Positions 1 through 7,791 of a stretch of 35,382 nucleotides of DNA are shown in pieces. A program made the translations under genes and the position numbers. The stretch is taken from the NCBI GenBank assembly GCA_017512405.1, contig JAFWGJ010000141.1, positions 1-35,382 on the forward strand, given 5' to 3'. The DNA comes from a bacterium. Lineage in GTDB: Bacteria; Cyanobacteriota; Vampirovibrionia; Gastranaerophilales; Gastranaerophilaceae. Under the pieces are notes generated by a model. The model ran no database searches and was not told the origin of the DNA. It saw only the letters and a list, made by a program, of their open reading frames with translations. Position 1 is the first letter of the stretch; each line of letters opens with the position of its first letter.

Positions 1-1159
1 AGCTCTGATAGACAGTGATACATTAAAACAATTAAAGGAAAAAACGGAAAATATTGAGGACAGCATAAAAAGATATGAATCCAATAAAATGCAGGCTAAT
101 AATGATGTAAGTGAATTTAACAGACAAATAAAATTTGACGAATCGATTATAAATACTCGCTATGAAGAAATCACCAATATCAAGAAAAATAATGAAAAAT
201 ACGAATCAGATAAGCAAATTGCAAAAGAAGAAATTGAGCGTTTAAATTTGCAGCTGGATGATTTGAATACAAAAATTGAAGTTATCACAAGTCAATTAAA
301 AGAACTATTAGACGAACGTGATAAGATTAACGAGGAAGTGCTTGATCTTGAAAAACAAAAACACTTAAAAGAATCAGATATAGAAAAAATAGCCGAACAG
401 GTTGAATCTTTTAAAGCTCGCAGACGAGAACTTGAACCTCAATTAGAAACGGCTAAGCAGGAACTTGAATCAACAGGAGTAAATGTTGAAAATATTGAGC
501 CTTCAACAATTTCAATTGATGAACTCACTGCAAAAATACAACGCCTTCAAAAGAAAATGGATGAATTAGGCGATGTAAATATGCGCGCAATAAACGATTT
601 TGAAAGAGTTTCAACACGTCAAGCAGAAATGAAAGAACAAATTGAAACACTATCAAAAGAACGAGCTCAGATATTAGAACGAATGCAAGGTTATGAACAA
701 ACCAAAAAAGAAGCATTCATGAAAACATATAACAATCTAAATATACACTTCAAAGAAGCATTCCGAGAATTGGCAGGCGGAGAAGGAACATTAATTCTAG
801 AAAATCCGGAAGAGCCTTTCCAAGGCGGATTAACAATTGATGCTCAACCGAGAGACAAAAAACGTCAACGCCTTGAAAGCATGTCAGGAGGAGAAAAATC
901 AATTACGGCACTTGCATTTGTCTTCGCTATTCAAAAATATTTGCCTGCTCCGTTCTATGCATTTGATGAAGTAGACCAAAGCTTAGATGGAATTAATGTT
1001 GAAAAATTAGCAAATTTAATTCAAACACAATCAAAAAATACGCAATTTATAGTAGTTAGTCACAGAAAACCTATGATAGAATCAGCTAATAGGACAATTG
1101 GTGTAACACAAAAAGAAAAAGGAATTACAAAAGTTTCCGGAGTGAAATTAAGAGATTAA
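1..1159 (+). CDS. smc: Chromosome segregation ATPase SMC, C-terminal part (5' end outside window)
   Basis: The reading frame is open from base 2, so this is the 3' part of a longer gene, about 386 codons. It starts inside a long charged coiled coil (Glu/Lys-rich heptad-like sequence to about base 700) and ends in the C-terminal half of the ABC-type head. The signature motif SMSGGEKS lies near base 880, followed by a Walker B-like stretch ending FDEVDQSLD (near 960) and a switch-like VVSHRKPMIE. The GDVNMRAINDFE segment before the head is typical of bacterial SMC. SMC forms the ATP-driven ring that condenses and separates chromosomes, with ScpA and ScpB as kleisin and accessory subunits. Both follow immediately, so the complete complex is encoded in one operon. 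The ATG at base 89 is internal and not the start. Identification is firm; only the N-terminal head, hinge and first coil are missing. Confidence 0.95.
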   Translation, partial: ALIDSDTLKQLKEKTENIEDSIKRYESNKMQANNDVSEFNRQIKFDESIINTRYEEITNIKKNNEKYESDKQIAKEEIERLNLQLDDLNTKIEVITSQLKELLDERDKINEEVLDLEKQKHLKESDIEKIAEQVESFKARRRELEPQLETAKQELESTGVNVENIEPSTISIDELTAKIQRLQKKMDELGDVNMRAINDFERVSTRQAEMKEQIETLSKERAQILERMQGYEQTKKEAFMKTYNNLNIHFKEAFRELAGGEGTLILENPEEPFQGGLTIDAQPRDKKRQRLESMSGGEKSITALAFVFAIQKYLPAPFYAFDEVDQSLDGINVEKLANLIQTQSKNTQFIVVSHRKPMIESANRTIGVTQKEKGITKVSGVKLRD

Positions 1160-1163
1160 AAAT

Positions 1164-1934
1164 ATGGCAGAAGCATTTATATACGAAAACGTAGAACAAC
1201 ATAATATTTATCAGGCAGAAGGTATTGAAATTCTTGTTCAAATGGCAAAAGCAGGGAAAATTGATCCTTGGAACATAGATATTATTGATGTAACAGATAA
1301 ATATTTATCTCATTTATTTGAAGTGAAAGCTCAGAATTTGAGAGCAACAAGCAAAACTTTATTGTTTGCATCAATTTTATTACGCCTAAAATCAAACGTA
1401 CTTGAAGGTAATGACATTTTAAATTTTGATGAACAACCTGAAGATAATTATGAAATTTTAGATGATGAAATTATAGAAAACTATGAACCACCAAGAAACA
1501 ATGTAATTTCATTCAACGAAGTTTTACAAAGAAGAACAAGTGTAAAAGTAAATCGTAATCGTACAGTTACATTGAAAGACTTAATACGTCAATTAGAATT
1601 TTATGAAAAATTAGAAAAAAAACAGTCTTTAAAACAACTTCAAGAACGTTCTAAAAGACACGTACAATCTTATGCGAATTTATCAGCAGAAGATATTGTG
1701 AATTTAGCTCATGAAGAATTTATAGAAAACTCAATAAAAACAATACAAAGGAAATTGGATAAAATATTTAATAAAGATAAAAAAGTTGAATTAAACGAAT
1801 TAATTTCAATAGGTATGAGTAAAATATCCGCATATATCGCGGTTCTGTTTTTAACGGCAGAAGGGAAATGTGATATAGAGCAGGAAGAATTTTATTCAGA
1901 TTTATATGTGGTAAAGGCAGATGGAACAACTTAA
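1164..1934 (+). CDS. scpA: Segregation and condensation protein A (kleisin)
   Basis: This 256-aa protein has the usual ScpA length. The N-terminal region (about residues 15-55, with GIEILVQMAKAGKIDPWNIDI) is the characteristic SMC-neck binding start of bacterial kleisins. Next comes an acidic, poorly conserved middle (about 95-125) and then a helical part leading to a C-terminal winged helix that contacts the other SMC head. Kleisins bridge the two SMC heads and bind a ScpB dimer through the middle region. The gene begins 4 bases after the smc stop codon and overlaps scpB by 14 bases, so the three products are probably translated in a coupled way from one mRNA. Confidence 0.93.
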   Translation: MAEAFIYENVEQHNIYQAEGIEILVQMAKAGKIDPWNIDIIDVTDKYLSHLFEVKAQNLRATSKTLLFASILLRLKSNVLEGNDILNFDEQPEDNYEILDDEIIENYEPPRNNVISFNEVLQRRTSVKVNRNRTVTLKDLIRQLEFYEKLEKKQSLKQLQERSKRHVQSYANLSAEDIVNLAHEEFIENSIKTIQRKLDKIFNKDKKVELNELISIGMSKISAYIAVLFLTAEGKCDIEQEEFYSDLYVVKADGTT

Positions 1935-2457
1935 ATCAAGAATTGAAGCTGTACTTTTTACAACTGGTAAAGCACTTCAAACGGAAGAAATAGCAGAAAT
2001 ACTAGGAACAGATTCTGACAGCATAGAAGAAGCAATGCTTGATTTAATCATGGATTATTCATCACGCGATGGAGCATTGGAAATCGATGACGAAAACGGT
2101 TACATTCTGCAAGTAAAATCCGAACACATGGATATTGTTGAAAAATTATGTCCTGTTGATTTAAAACCTGCGGCACTAAAAACATTAACGGTTATTGCCC
2201 TAAAAGAACCAATCCGACAATCATATCTGAAAGAAATACGTGGAGCAAATGCTTATGAACACGTAAAAGAATTGTTAGACATGGGTTTAATATCAAGACA
2301 TAAAGATAAAAATGGTCGTTCATATAATATAAAAACAACACAAAAATTTGCAGAATATTTCAAATTAAAGGGTGATGCCAAAACGCTTGCAAAAATACTG
2401 GAGGTTGACAAAGGCATCACTGATGACGATGAACCGGCTGCACAAATGCAACAATAA
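1921..2457 (+). CDS. scpB: Segregation and condensation protein B
   Basis: This is a 178-aa ScpB, typical in size. Two winged-helix domains are apparent: residues about 1-80 (IEAVLFTTGKALQTEEIAEILG is the conserved opening) and about 85-165, containing ALKTLTVIALKEPIRQSYLKEIRG, the family's most recognisable stretch. ScpB dimers bind the ScpA linker and stimulate SMC activity in DNA condensation. The ATG lies 14 bases inside scpA in another frame, which suggests translational coupling. The C-terminal tail is acidic and Gln-rich, as is common. The operon probably ends here, although no hairpin terminator is visible before the next promoter. Confidence 0.93.
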   Translation: MEQLKSRIEAVLFTTGKALQTEEIAEILGTDSDSIEEAMLDLIMDYSSRDGALEIDDENGYILQVKSEHMDIVEKLCPVDLKPAALKTLTVIALKEPIRQSYLKEIRGANAYEHVKELLDMGLISRHKDKNGRSYNIKTTQKFAEYFKLKGDAKTLAKILEVDKGITDDDEPAAQMQQ

Positions 2458-2465
2458 AAATATAT

Positions 2466-2494
2466 TTGCCTGTAAAATTATGACATGATATAAT
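2466..2494 (+). promoter_or_regulatory. Sigma-70-type promoter with extended -10 for the sensor kinase gene
   Basis: A -35 box TTGCCT (2466-2471), a 17-base spacer and a perfect -10 TATAAT (2489-2494) are visible, with TG one base before the -10 (2486-2487), i.e. an extended -10. The start of transcription would fall about 7 bases after the -10, at or next to the A of the ATG at 2501. No ribosome binding site fits between them, so the mRNA may be leaderless. Confidence 0.65.
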
Positions 2495-2500
2495 TTACTT

Positions 2501-4393
2501 ATGGACAAGATAAAGAATATGACCACTCAAAATCGGTTGATTATTTTGGGATTACTGTCAACAACGATAGTGATGCTTTGTCTTACCTGCTTTGCAGTAA
2601 ACAAAATCAGAAAAGATTTAGATAACGGATATAAAAACTTTGGGCAGATAATATCAAAAACTCTTGCCATTGAATCGGTAGAATTAACAAAAGACTTACC
2701 GGAATTAGGTAAATATGATACTTTGCGTTCTCATACTTTATCAATTTTAAACAGCAATGATGATATCTCTTTTATAGAATTTAGAGATTCAGAGTCACGC
2801 ACAATATATTCAAGTGAGGAAGATTATTCAAAACGTGCTGAAACTGCAAAAATTGTTGTTAATTCCCCAATGTTATTAAAAGTTGGTGCAAATGCTACGA
2901 ATGTAGGCTCCGTTATGGTAGGACTGTCAGGCACCATAATTAATGAAATTACAGATACAACAACAATGTCATTAATTATGGTATTTGCACTAACTTGGGG
3001 GCTGATAGTTCTTGTTATGTTAGCCCACACAATTCTTACAACAAAAGAACTAAAACTTCTGCAAGATGGCGTAAAGAAAATTTCATCTGGAACTTTTGGT
3101 ATAAAAGTTGAATCTCAGGGCATGAGTAAGGAAGCAAAACAATTATTTGAAGCTTTTAATGATATGTCATCACGCCTTCACAAGTACGAAGAACAAAATA
3201 TTGGACAACTTACTCTTGAAAAGAACAAACTTGAAGCAATTTTGGCTTGTATAGCAAATGGTGTAGTAGTTTGTGATAACTATGATAACATAATATTGGT
3301 TAATGCACATGCTCAAAAACTTTTAGATGTTACCCCAAATGAAATTTTAAAAACAAAAATTCAACAATATTGTGATACAAGCGGAGAGATGTGCTTTAAA
3401 GAAAGAATTGAACAATTCAAAGATACACCGCTGGATATAATGGAACAAAGACCTCTTGCATTTAACATCGAGGTAAATAAAAGAATAATAAAATCTGTTA
3501 TGTCGCCAATGTTTACGGTAAACCGCGAATATGTTGGGTATATTATTGTATTAATTGATGTTACAAAAGAAATTGAAATGGATAACCTTCGCTCACACTT
3601 CATTTCTAATGTTTCGCACGAATTAAGAACACCTGTAACTGTCCTAAGAAGCTATATAGACACACTTTATAATTACGGAAACGAATTTGATTTTAATACT
3701 CAAAAAGAATTTATCGGCGTAATGAATCAGGAAATAGTGCGTCTAAACAGAATGGTTAATGATATACTTGATTTTTCACGTTATGAATCACAAAATGTAA
3801 AACTTGAAAAAACAAAACAAGATATTATGCCTGTTATTGAAGATGTTGTAGATGAAATGAAGGTTATAGCCTCAGAACACAATTTAACATTCTCAGTTAT
3901 GAAAGAGCCTGATTTACCTGAAATTCCGTTTAACAAAGACAGTATAAGAAGAGTTTTATCAAATATTGTATCAAATGCAATAAAATACTCTCCTGACGGC
4001 AAACGCATAAGGATAAAGGCAGAAAGAGCCAGAGTGGGTGATTTTGTTGAAGTAAGCGTGGAAGATCAAGGACAAGGTATAGCCGAAGAATATCTTGATA
4101 AGATTTTTGACAGATTTTTCAGAATTGAAAATGATACACATACAATAAAAGGAACCGGTTTAGGGTTACATTTAGTAAAAATTTCGGTTGAAAAGCTGCA
4201 CCAAGGACAAGTTTTTGTGCAATCAAAATTAGGTGAAGGTTCAACATTTGGTTTCAGACTTCCAATAAATCCTAAACAGGAAGATAATGAAGAAGAACAA
4301 AATAATGATGAAATGCCTGTAAAAGCACCTGAACATTCAGTTACGGAAAATAATGGAAATGACGGCTGGGAATTTTCATTTGAAAAACATTAA
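2501..4393 (+). CDS. Membrane sensor histidine kinase (HAMP-PAS-HisKA-HATPase, WalK/PhoR-like)
   Basis: The 630-aa protein has a first membrane helix (about residues 12-33), an extracytoplasmic sensor region (about 34-155) and a second helix (about 157-177). These are followed by a HAMP linker (about 180-230), a PAS domain (about 245-355), a HisKA dimerisation helix with SHELRTP (phospho-acceptor His373) and an HATPase domain with N box (SNAIKYS, Asn492) and G boxes (GQGIAEE, GTGLGL). The order matches WalK/PhoR kinases. The last 40 residues are acidic and Asn-rich. No response regulator gene is adjacent, so the partner and signal are unknown. The first ATG sits at the predicted transcription start; an alternative ATG at 2519 would shorten the N terminus by six residues and also lacks a good ribosome site. 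The stop codon overlaps the convergent lgt gene by 4 bases. Confidence 0.9.
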   Translation: MDKIKNMTTQNRLIILGLLSTTIVMLCLTCFAVNKIRKDLDNGYKNFGQIISKTLAIESVELTKDLPELGKYDTLRSHTLSILNSNDDISFIEFRDSESRTIYSSEEDYSKRAETAKIVVNSPMLLKVGANATNVGSVMVGLSGTIINEITDTTTMSLIMVFALTWGLIVLVMLAHTILTTKELKLLQDGVKKISSGTFGIKVESQGMSKEAKQLFEAFNDMSSRLHKYEEQNIGQLTLEKNKLEAILACIANGVVVCDNYDNIILVNAHAQKLLDVTPNEILKTKIQQYCDTSGEMCFKERIEQFKDTPLDIMEQRPLAFNIEVNKRIIKSVMSPMFTVNREYVGYIIVLIDVTKEIEMDNLRSHFISNVSHELRTPVTVLRSYIDTLYNYGNEFDFNTQKEFIGVMNQEIVRLNRMVNDILDFSRYESQNVKLEKTKQDIMPVIEDVVDEMKVIASEHNLTFSVMKEPDLPEIPFNKDSIRRVLSNIVSNAIKYSPDGKRIRIKAERARVGDFVEVSVEDQGQGIAEEYLDKIFDRFFRIENDTHTIKGTGLGLHLVKISVEKLHQGQVFVQSKLGEGSTFGFRLPINPKQEDNEEEQNNDEMPVKAPEHSVTENNGNDGWEFSFEKH

Positions 4394-5184
4394 TTTTTAT
4401 TTTTAATTCGTTTATAAGATATAAATAATATTGCAAAAAATATTGTTACCAATGATACTAATTGTGGTGCGTGTAAAGCACCAACGTTAACAATGCAATC
4501 AATACGCAAAGCTTCAACAAAAAATCTTACAAGAGAATATAAGAATAAATAATACGCAAAGACTAAACCGTCAATATTCTTAACAGCTTTTCTCACAACA
4601 AAAAATAATATCAATAAAACCAATATATTAAGCAAAGATTCATATAAAAAAGTAGGATGAAAATATTTATAAAATTCGTATCCTGAAATACGAAGATTTT
4701 CAGGAATAAAAACAGCTATAAAATGTTTTGAAGGAAATCCGTATGCCTCAGAGTTAAAAAAATTACCCCAGCGACCAATGGCTTGTGCAGTAATTAGTCC
4801 ATAAGAACAAATATCCGCCAATTTTAAAATAGGATATTTTTTGAAATAGCAGTATAATGAAGTTACAATAAAACCGCCAAATATTCCACCTTGTATCGCA
4901 AGTCCTCCTTGACGGATATTAAAAATTTCAAAAAAATGATTCTGGTAATAATCAAAATTTAGTGCACAATAGTACAATCTTGCAAAAATTATACCGCTTA
5001 AAATAGCAACTGTTACAACGTCAAATAAAATATCAGAACGTAAATCCTTATAATAGTTCTTAATAACGCCATAAGAAACCCAAAACCCTATCAATGCTGC
5101 AATAGCAATACAAATACCATAGTAATAAACAGGAAAAGCACCAATATTAAAAGCAACAGCTCCCGGTGAAGACAAAATAATCAT
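4390..5184 (-). CDS. lgt: Prolipoprotein diacylglyceryl transferase
   Basis: This 264-aa multi-pass membrane protein has the Lgt signature GRWGNFFNSEAYG at residues 137-149 and the RQGGLAIQGG loop at 91-100. A conserved FHPTFLYES segment follows at about 175-183, where catalytic-site residues of the family lie. Lgt transfers diacylglycerol from phosphatidylglycerol to the lipobox cysteine of prolipoproteins in the cytoplasmic membrane, the first step of lipoprotein maturation. The residue aligned with E. coli His103 appears to be Gln98 here; other family members also vary at this place, so activity is still expected. The ATG shares one base with the stop of the upstream TPR lipoprotein gene (TAATG), indicating coupling. 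The 3' end overlaps the convergent kinase gene by 4 bases. Confidence 0.94.
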   Translation of the reverse strand: MIILSSPGAVAFNIGAFPVYYYGICIAIAALIGFWVSYGVIKNYYKDLRSDILFDVVTVAILSGIIFARLYYCALNFDYYQNHFFEIFNIRQGGLAIQGGIFGGFIVTSLYCYFKKYPILKLADICSYGLITAQAIGRWGNFFNSEAYGFPSKHFIAVFIPENLRISGYEFYKYFHPTFLYESLLNILVLLILFFVVRKAVKNIDGLVFAYYLFLYSLVRFFVEALRIDCIVNVGALHAPQLVSLVTIFFAILFISYKRIKNKN

Positions 5185-5780
5185 TAGTTAGTATCAGTAC
5201 CCAAAGTTTCTAATTTAGTTCTTAACTCTTGAATATGAGCATCAACATCAGAAGCATCTTTTGCATCAGCGGCTAATTCCAAATATTTTTCATAAGCCTC
5301 AATTGAAGAATTATAGTATTGTTTTACCTTTTCAATATCACTTTCAGTAGGTTTAAAAGTACCATCCTCATTTAGAGAAGTTTTATTATCCTCATCGTCC
5401 TCTTCATTATCCATTTTTTCTTTTTGTTCTTTTGTATTACCTGCAAACAAGTCTTTTGCATAGTTTTCATACATTACAGCCATAGAATAATAAGCATCCT
5501 TAGAATCAGATTTAATATTAATAGCAGCCTTATAAGCTTCAATTGCATCTTCATAATCTTCATTTTCGGTATATGCAACCGCTAAATTATATTGTGTTTC
5601 AAAGACAGAAGGATCTAAATCAACACTTGATTTTAAACGGCTGATTGCATTTTCGTAATCACCTTTTTGCATGTACTCAGCAGCTTTATTATTCAATTCC
5701 TGAACAGCTAAATTATTAATACATGCCGTAGTAAATACAGATAAAGCTAAAATAGTCACTAAAAATAATATTTTTTTCAT
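5184..5780 (-). CDS. TPR-repeat lipoprotein
   Basis: A 198-aa protein with a signal peptide (MKKILFLVTILALS) ending in a cysteine, FTTAC; this is a loose lipobox, so lipid attachment is likely but not certain. Three TPR-like helix pairs follow (residues about 25-110: AAEYMQKGDYENAISRLK and similar), then a very acidic linker, then a further helix pair (EAYEKYLELAADAKD). I chose the ATG at 5780 rather than one four codons upstream because GGGG lies at the right distance before it and the signal peptide then begins MKK. The protein probably acts as a scaffold on the outer side of the cytoplasmic membrane; the partner is unknown. It forms a two-gene operon with lgt, whose product would modify it. 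Confidence 0.8.
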   Translation of the reverse strand: MKKILFLVTILALSVFTTACINNLAVQELNNKAAEYMQKGDYENAISRLKSSVDLDPSVFETQYNLAVAYTENEDYEDAIEAYKAAINIKSDSKDAYYSMAVMYENYAKDLFAGNTKEQKEKMDNEEDDEDNKTSLNEDGTFKPTESDIEKVKQYYNSSIEAYEKYLELAADAKDASDVDAHIQELRTKLETLGTDTN

Positions 5781-5809
5781 CACTAACCCCATAAAAATAA
5801 CTTAATAAT

Positions 5810-5838
5810 ATTTTAAAATAAATTTAATAATTTGGCAA
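5810..5838 (-). promoter_or_regulatory. Promoter for the TPR lipoprotein-lgt operon (shares -35 DNA with the opposite promoter)
   Basis: On the minus strand the -35 is TTGCCA (5838-5833), the spacer is 17 bases and the -10 is TAAAAT (5815-5810). Transcription would start near 5803, about 22 bases before the ATG at 5780. The -35 hexamer overlaps, on the other strand, the -35 of the promoter for the operon starting at 5884. Confidence 0.6.
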
Positions 5839-5861
5839 TAAAATTAAATTTAAGTTACAAT
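5832..5861 (+). promoter_or_regulatory. Promoter for the operon beginning with the ClpX-type zinc finger gene
   Basis: A -35 TTGGCA (5832-5837), an 18-base spacer and a -10 TACAAT (5856-5861) are present. A second -10-like TATAAT follows at 5861-5866 without a well-placed -35. The gene at 5884 has an AAAAGGA ribosome site at 5871-5877. The -35 is read on the opposite strand as TTGCCA for the divergent promoter. Confidence 0.55.
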
Positions 5862-5883
5862 ATAATTAAGAAAAGGAAAAAAT

Positions 5884-6153
5884 ATGTCAGAAGAAAAAGT
5901 TGTAAAATTAGGGAAAAGAACACATAAAGAACATAAACAAGAAGAACAGGAATTACCTCAGCAAAATGAGCCTGTTTTTTGCAGTTTTTGCGGTCGTCCG
6001 AATACGGAAGTTTTAAAAATGGTAAAAGGCCCCGGCGTAAATATTTGCTCTGAATGTACAATGATAGCGGTACAATATTTAATAATGAACGACAGAATGC
6101 CGTCAGAAGAAGCTCAAAAAGTTCTTGACGCTATCTGGAGGATAAGCAAATAA
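5884..6153 (+). CDS. Stand-alone ClpX-type C4 zinc-binding domain protein
   Basis: An 89-aa protein with a basic/acidic N-terminal tail (1-30) and a complete ClpX zinc-binding domain. Cys33-x2-Cys36 and Cys55-x2-Cys58 are separated by 18 residues, the same spacing as in E. coli ClpX (C15, C18, C37, C40), and GPGVNICSEC resembles the ClpX sequence. No AAA+ ATPase domain follows: the frame ends in TAA and the next gene starts on its last base. In ClpX this domain dimerises and binds adaptors and substrates, so a free copy could be an adaptor, competitor or regulator of ClpXP, or an unrelated zinc finger adapted to another use. It is the first gene of an operon with its own promoter and a good AAAAGGA ribosome site. 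Confidence 0.8.
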   Translation: MSEEKVVKLGKRTHKEHKQEEQELPQQNEPVFCSFCGRPNTEVLKMVKGPGVNICSECTMIAVQYLIMNDRMPSEEAQKVLDAIWRISK

Positions 6154-7790
6154 TGGAACAACTCAATAAAATACAATTAAAAGCGGAAATATTAACCGTA
6201 ATAACTAAGCTTCAAACAATATCCGACACATCAAAAGTAAACGATATAATTAAAGTTCTTGCAGCACAGGAAGATAAGAAGCTTCTGCTTGATTTATTAA
6301 TGCGTGAATTTATTAAAACAAAAGAAGATAAAGCCTTTATCATAAGTTTTTTGATGTTAAAATTGACAGACAAAGAACATCTTGAAAATGCTCTATGGAC
6401 ATCACTAAAAAGTCCGACAGTAAGTGATTACAATAAAGCATTAATACTTAATTTGTTAAAAGACATGGGAAACCGTGTAGATTACAATGAAATTGATGAA
6501 TATTTTGAATCTCCTGAAGATATTATTGATTCTGAAACGAGAGAACTTTTACATACGGCAATAATGAATCCGGAAGCTCAAATAGATTTTTTGGATTTTT
6601 TGGAAGCATTGCCTTATGAAGATAAATTAACTTTGGTTCAATCACTCGGTGATGATTATTCCGAAGATGCACTTGCAAATATTTTAATACCATTGTTTGT
6701 GCACGACCCGACATCAAGAATTGCAATTGTTGCTTTAAATATTTTGGGACAAACTAAATCACAACTGGCGCTTCATGCGTTAACGGAAGTACTGGAATAT
6801 GCTGATGAAGATATTGTTCCTGCAATTAAAAGAAATATTTCAGCACTAAAACTTTCCGGTGTAAGAGAAGATAATGCCATTGACTTTTACAAAGACGTTT
6901 TATCTGAATCTAAACCTTATGAATGCTATACAAGCTATCCCGACGGACACGGCAATCAGGCATTAATTTTTTCAAGAGAAAGAGAAGATGAAACAATACA
7001 GTTTTTAGCTGTTGTTGTTAATGATAAATGGGGAATTGTGGATTGCTTTGGATTTAATCAAATTACAAAAGATGAATTTGAAAAGATTGTTTCAAGATTC
7101 TATGGTGATGAAGACAGCGTATATATTAATCAAACTGTATTAAAGGCTCTATTAAACCAGGCTGAAAACATTGTTCACAGAAATGGAGAAATAGTTTCGT
7201 ATGAATATGTTTGTTGGCGCACTATAACATCTGATATCCCTATTGAACCAGTTCCTATGGAATTTATTATGGAAGACAAGTTCAAAAAAGAAGAACTTTC
7301 TAAAAATGATTTTGATAAAATATGCTTATCAGACGTAGCCCAAAAATGGTTCTTAGACACCGATTTTTCGGATGAATTTTCGGAATTTATTATAAACCTA
7401 AATAAGGAATACCATAAAGGTGATTATTCAATAGATTTAGACAAAATGATTGAAGATAATATTGATGAAATCATACCTAAGAAAGATACTAAAAAGTGGC
7501 AAAAACGAATATTAACTTCTGCATATTTAAAATATCTTGCAAACGAAAAGAATGAAGCTCAAAGATTATATTCACTCTACTTTGATGAAAAAGCAATGCA
7601 TCAAATGTTTATAAATATAGTAAGAAAGAGCATCTACGAATATTATGTAGGATTAAAATTCAGAATAAAGGAAGAATCACAGACATCAAGTATCTTCACA
7701 AGGAATAGGGGTGAAATAAGAAGAGAGTTTTCACTTGAAGAATTGGAAAAAATAATAGCAGAAATTGAAAACAGATGGGTTTCCGACTAA
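6153..7790 (+). CDS. Unknown protein with HEAT-like N-terminal half
   Basis: I do not recognise this 545-aa protein as a named family. The first ~240 residues are regular helix pairs resembling HEAT/ARM solenoids (for example NILIPLFVHDPTSRIAIVALNILGQTKSQLALHALTEVL is split over a typical repeat of about 35 residues). From about 245 the sequence changes to an alpha/beta region with aromatic-rich segments (DKWGIVDCFGFN, YEYVCWRTIT), and the last third is helical and charged. There is no signal peptide or membrane helix, so it is predicted cytosolic. It overlaps the preceding zinc finger gene by one base (TAATG) and sits directly before ruvX, so the three should be co-expressed. A solenoid next to a ClpX-type finger suggests a protein-binding role, but that is inference. 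Confidence 0.7.
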   Translation: MEQLNKIQLKAEILTVITKLQTISDTSKVNDIIKVLAAQEDKKLLLDLLMREFIKTKEDKAFIISFLMLKLTDKEHLENALWTSLKSPTVSDYNKALILNLLKDMGNRVDYNEIDEYFESPEDIIDSETRELLHTAIMNPEAQIDFLDFLEALPYEDKLTLVQSLGDDYSEDALANILIPLFVHDPTSRIAIVALNILGQTKSQLALHALTEVLEYADEDIVPAIKRNISALKLSGVREDNAIDFYKDVLSESKPYECYTSYPDGHGNQALIFSREREDETIQFLAVVVNDKWGIVDCFGFNQITKDEFEKIVSRFYGDEDSVYINQTVLKALLNQAENIVHRNGEIVSYEYVCWRTITSDIPIEPVPMEFIMEDKFKKEELSKNDFDKICLSDVAQKWFLDTDFSDEFSEFIINLNKEYHKGDYSIDLDKMIEDNIDEIIPKKDTKKWQKRILTSAYLKYLANEKNEAQRLYSLYFDEKAMHQMFINIVRKSIYEYYVGLKFRIKEESQTSSIFTRNRGEIRREFSLEELEKIIAEIENRWVSD

Positions 7791-7791
7791 A

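Noticed and set aside
5781-5792. ATG four codons upstream for the TPR lipoprotein
   Set aside because: No ribosome site precedes it, while GGGG fits the ATG at 5780 and the signal peptide then starts MKK.
5884-6153. ClpX-type zinc finger as a truncated clpX pseudogene
   Set aside because: The frame is intact, has its own ribosome site and promoter, and the next gene starts on its stop codon; no ATPase remnant is visible downstream.
7765-7791. Longer ruvX start at TTG 7765
   Set aside because: Adds nine residues (MKTDGFPTK) not like the family and lies inside the previous gene; the ATG at 7792 gives the usual N terminus.
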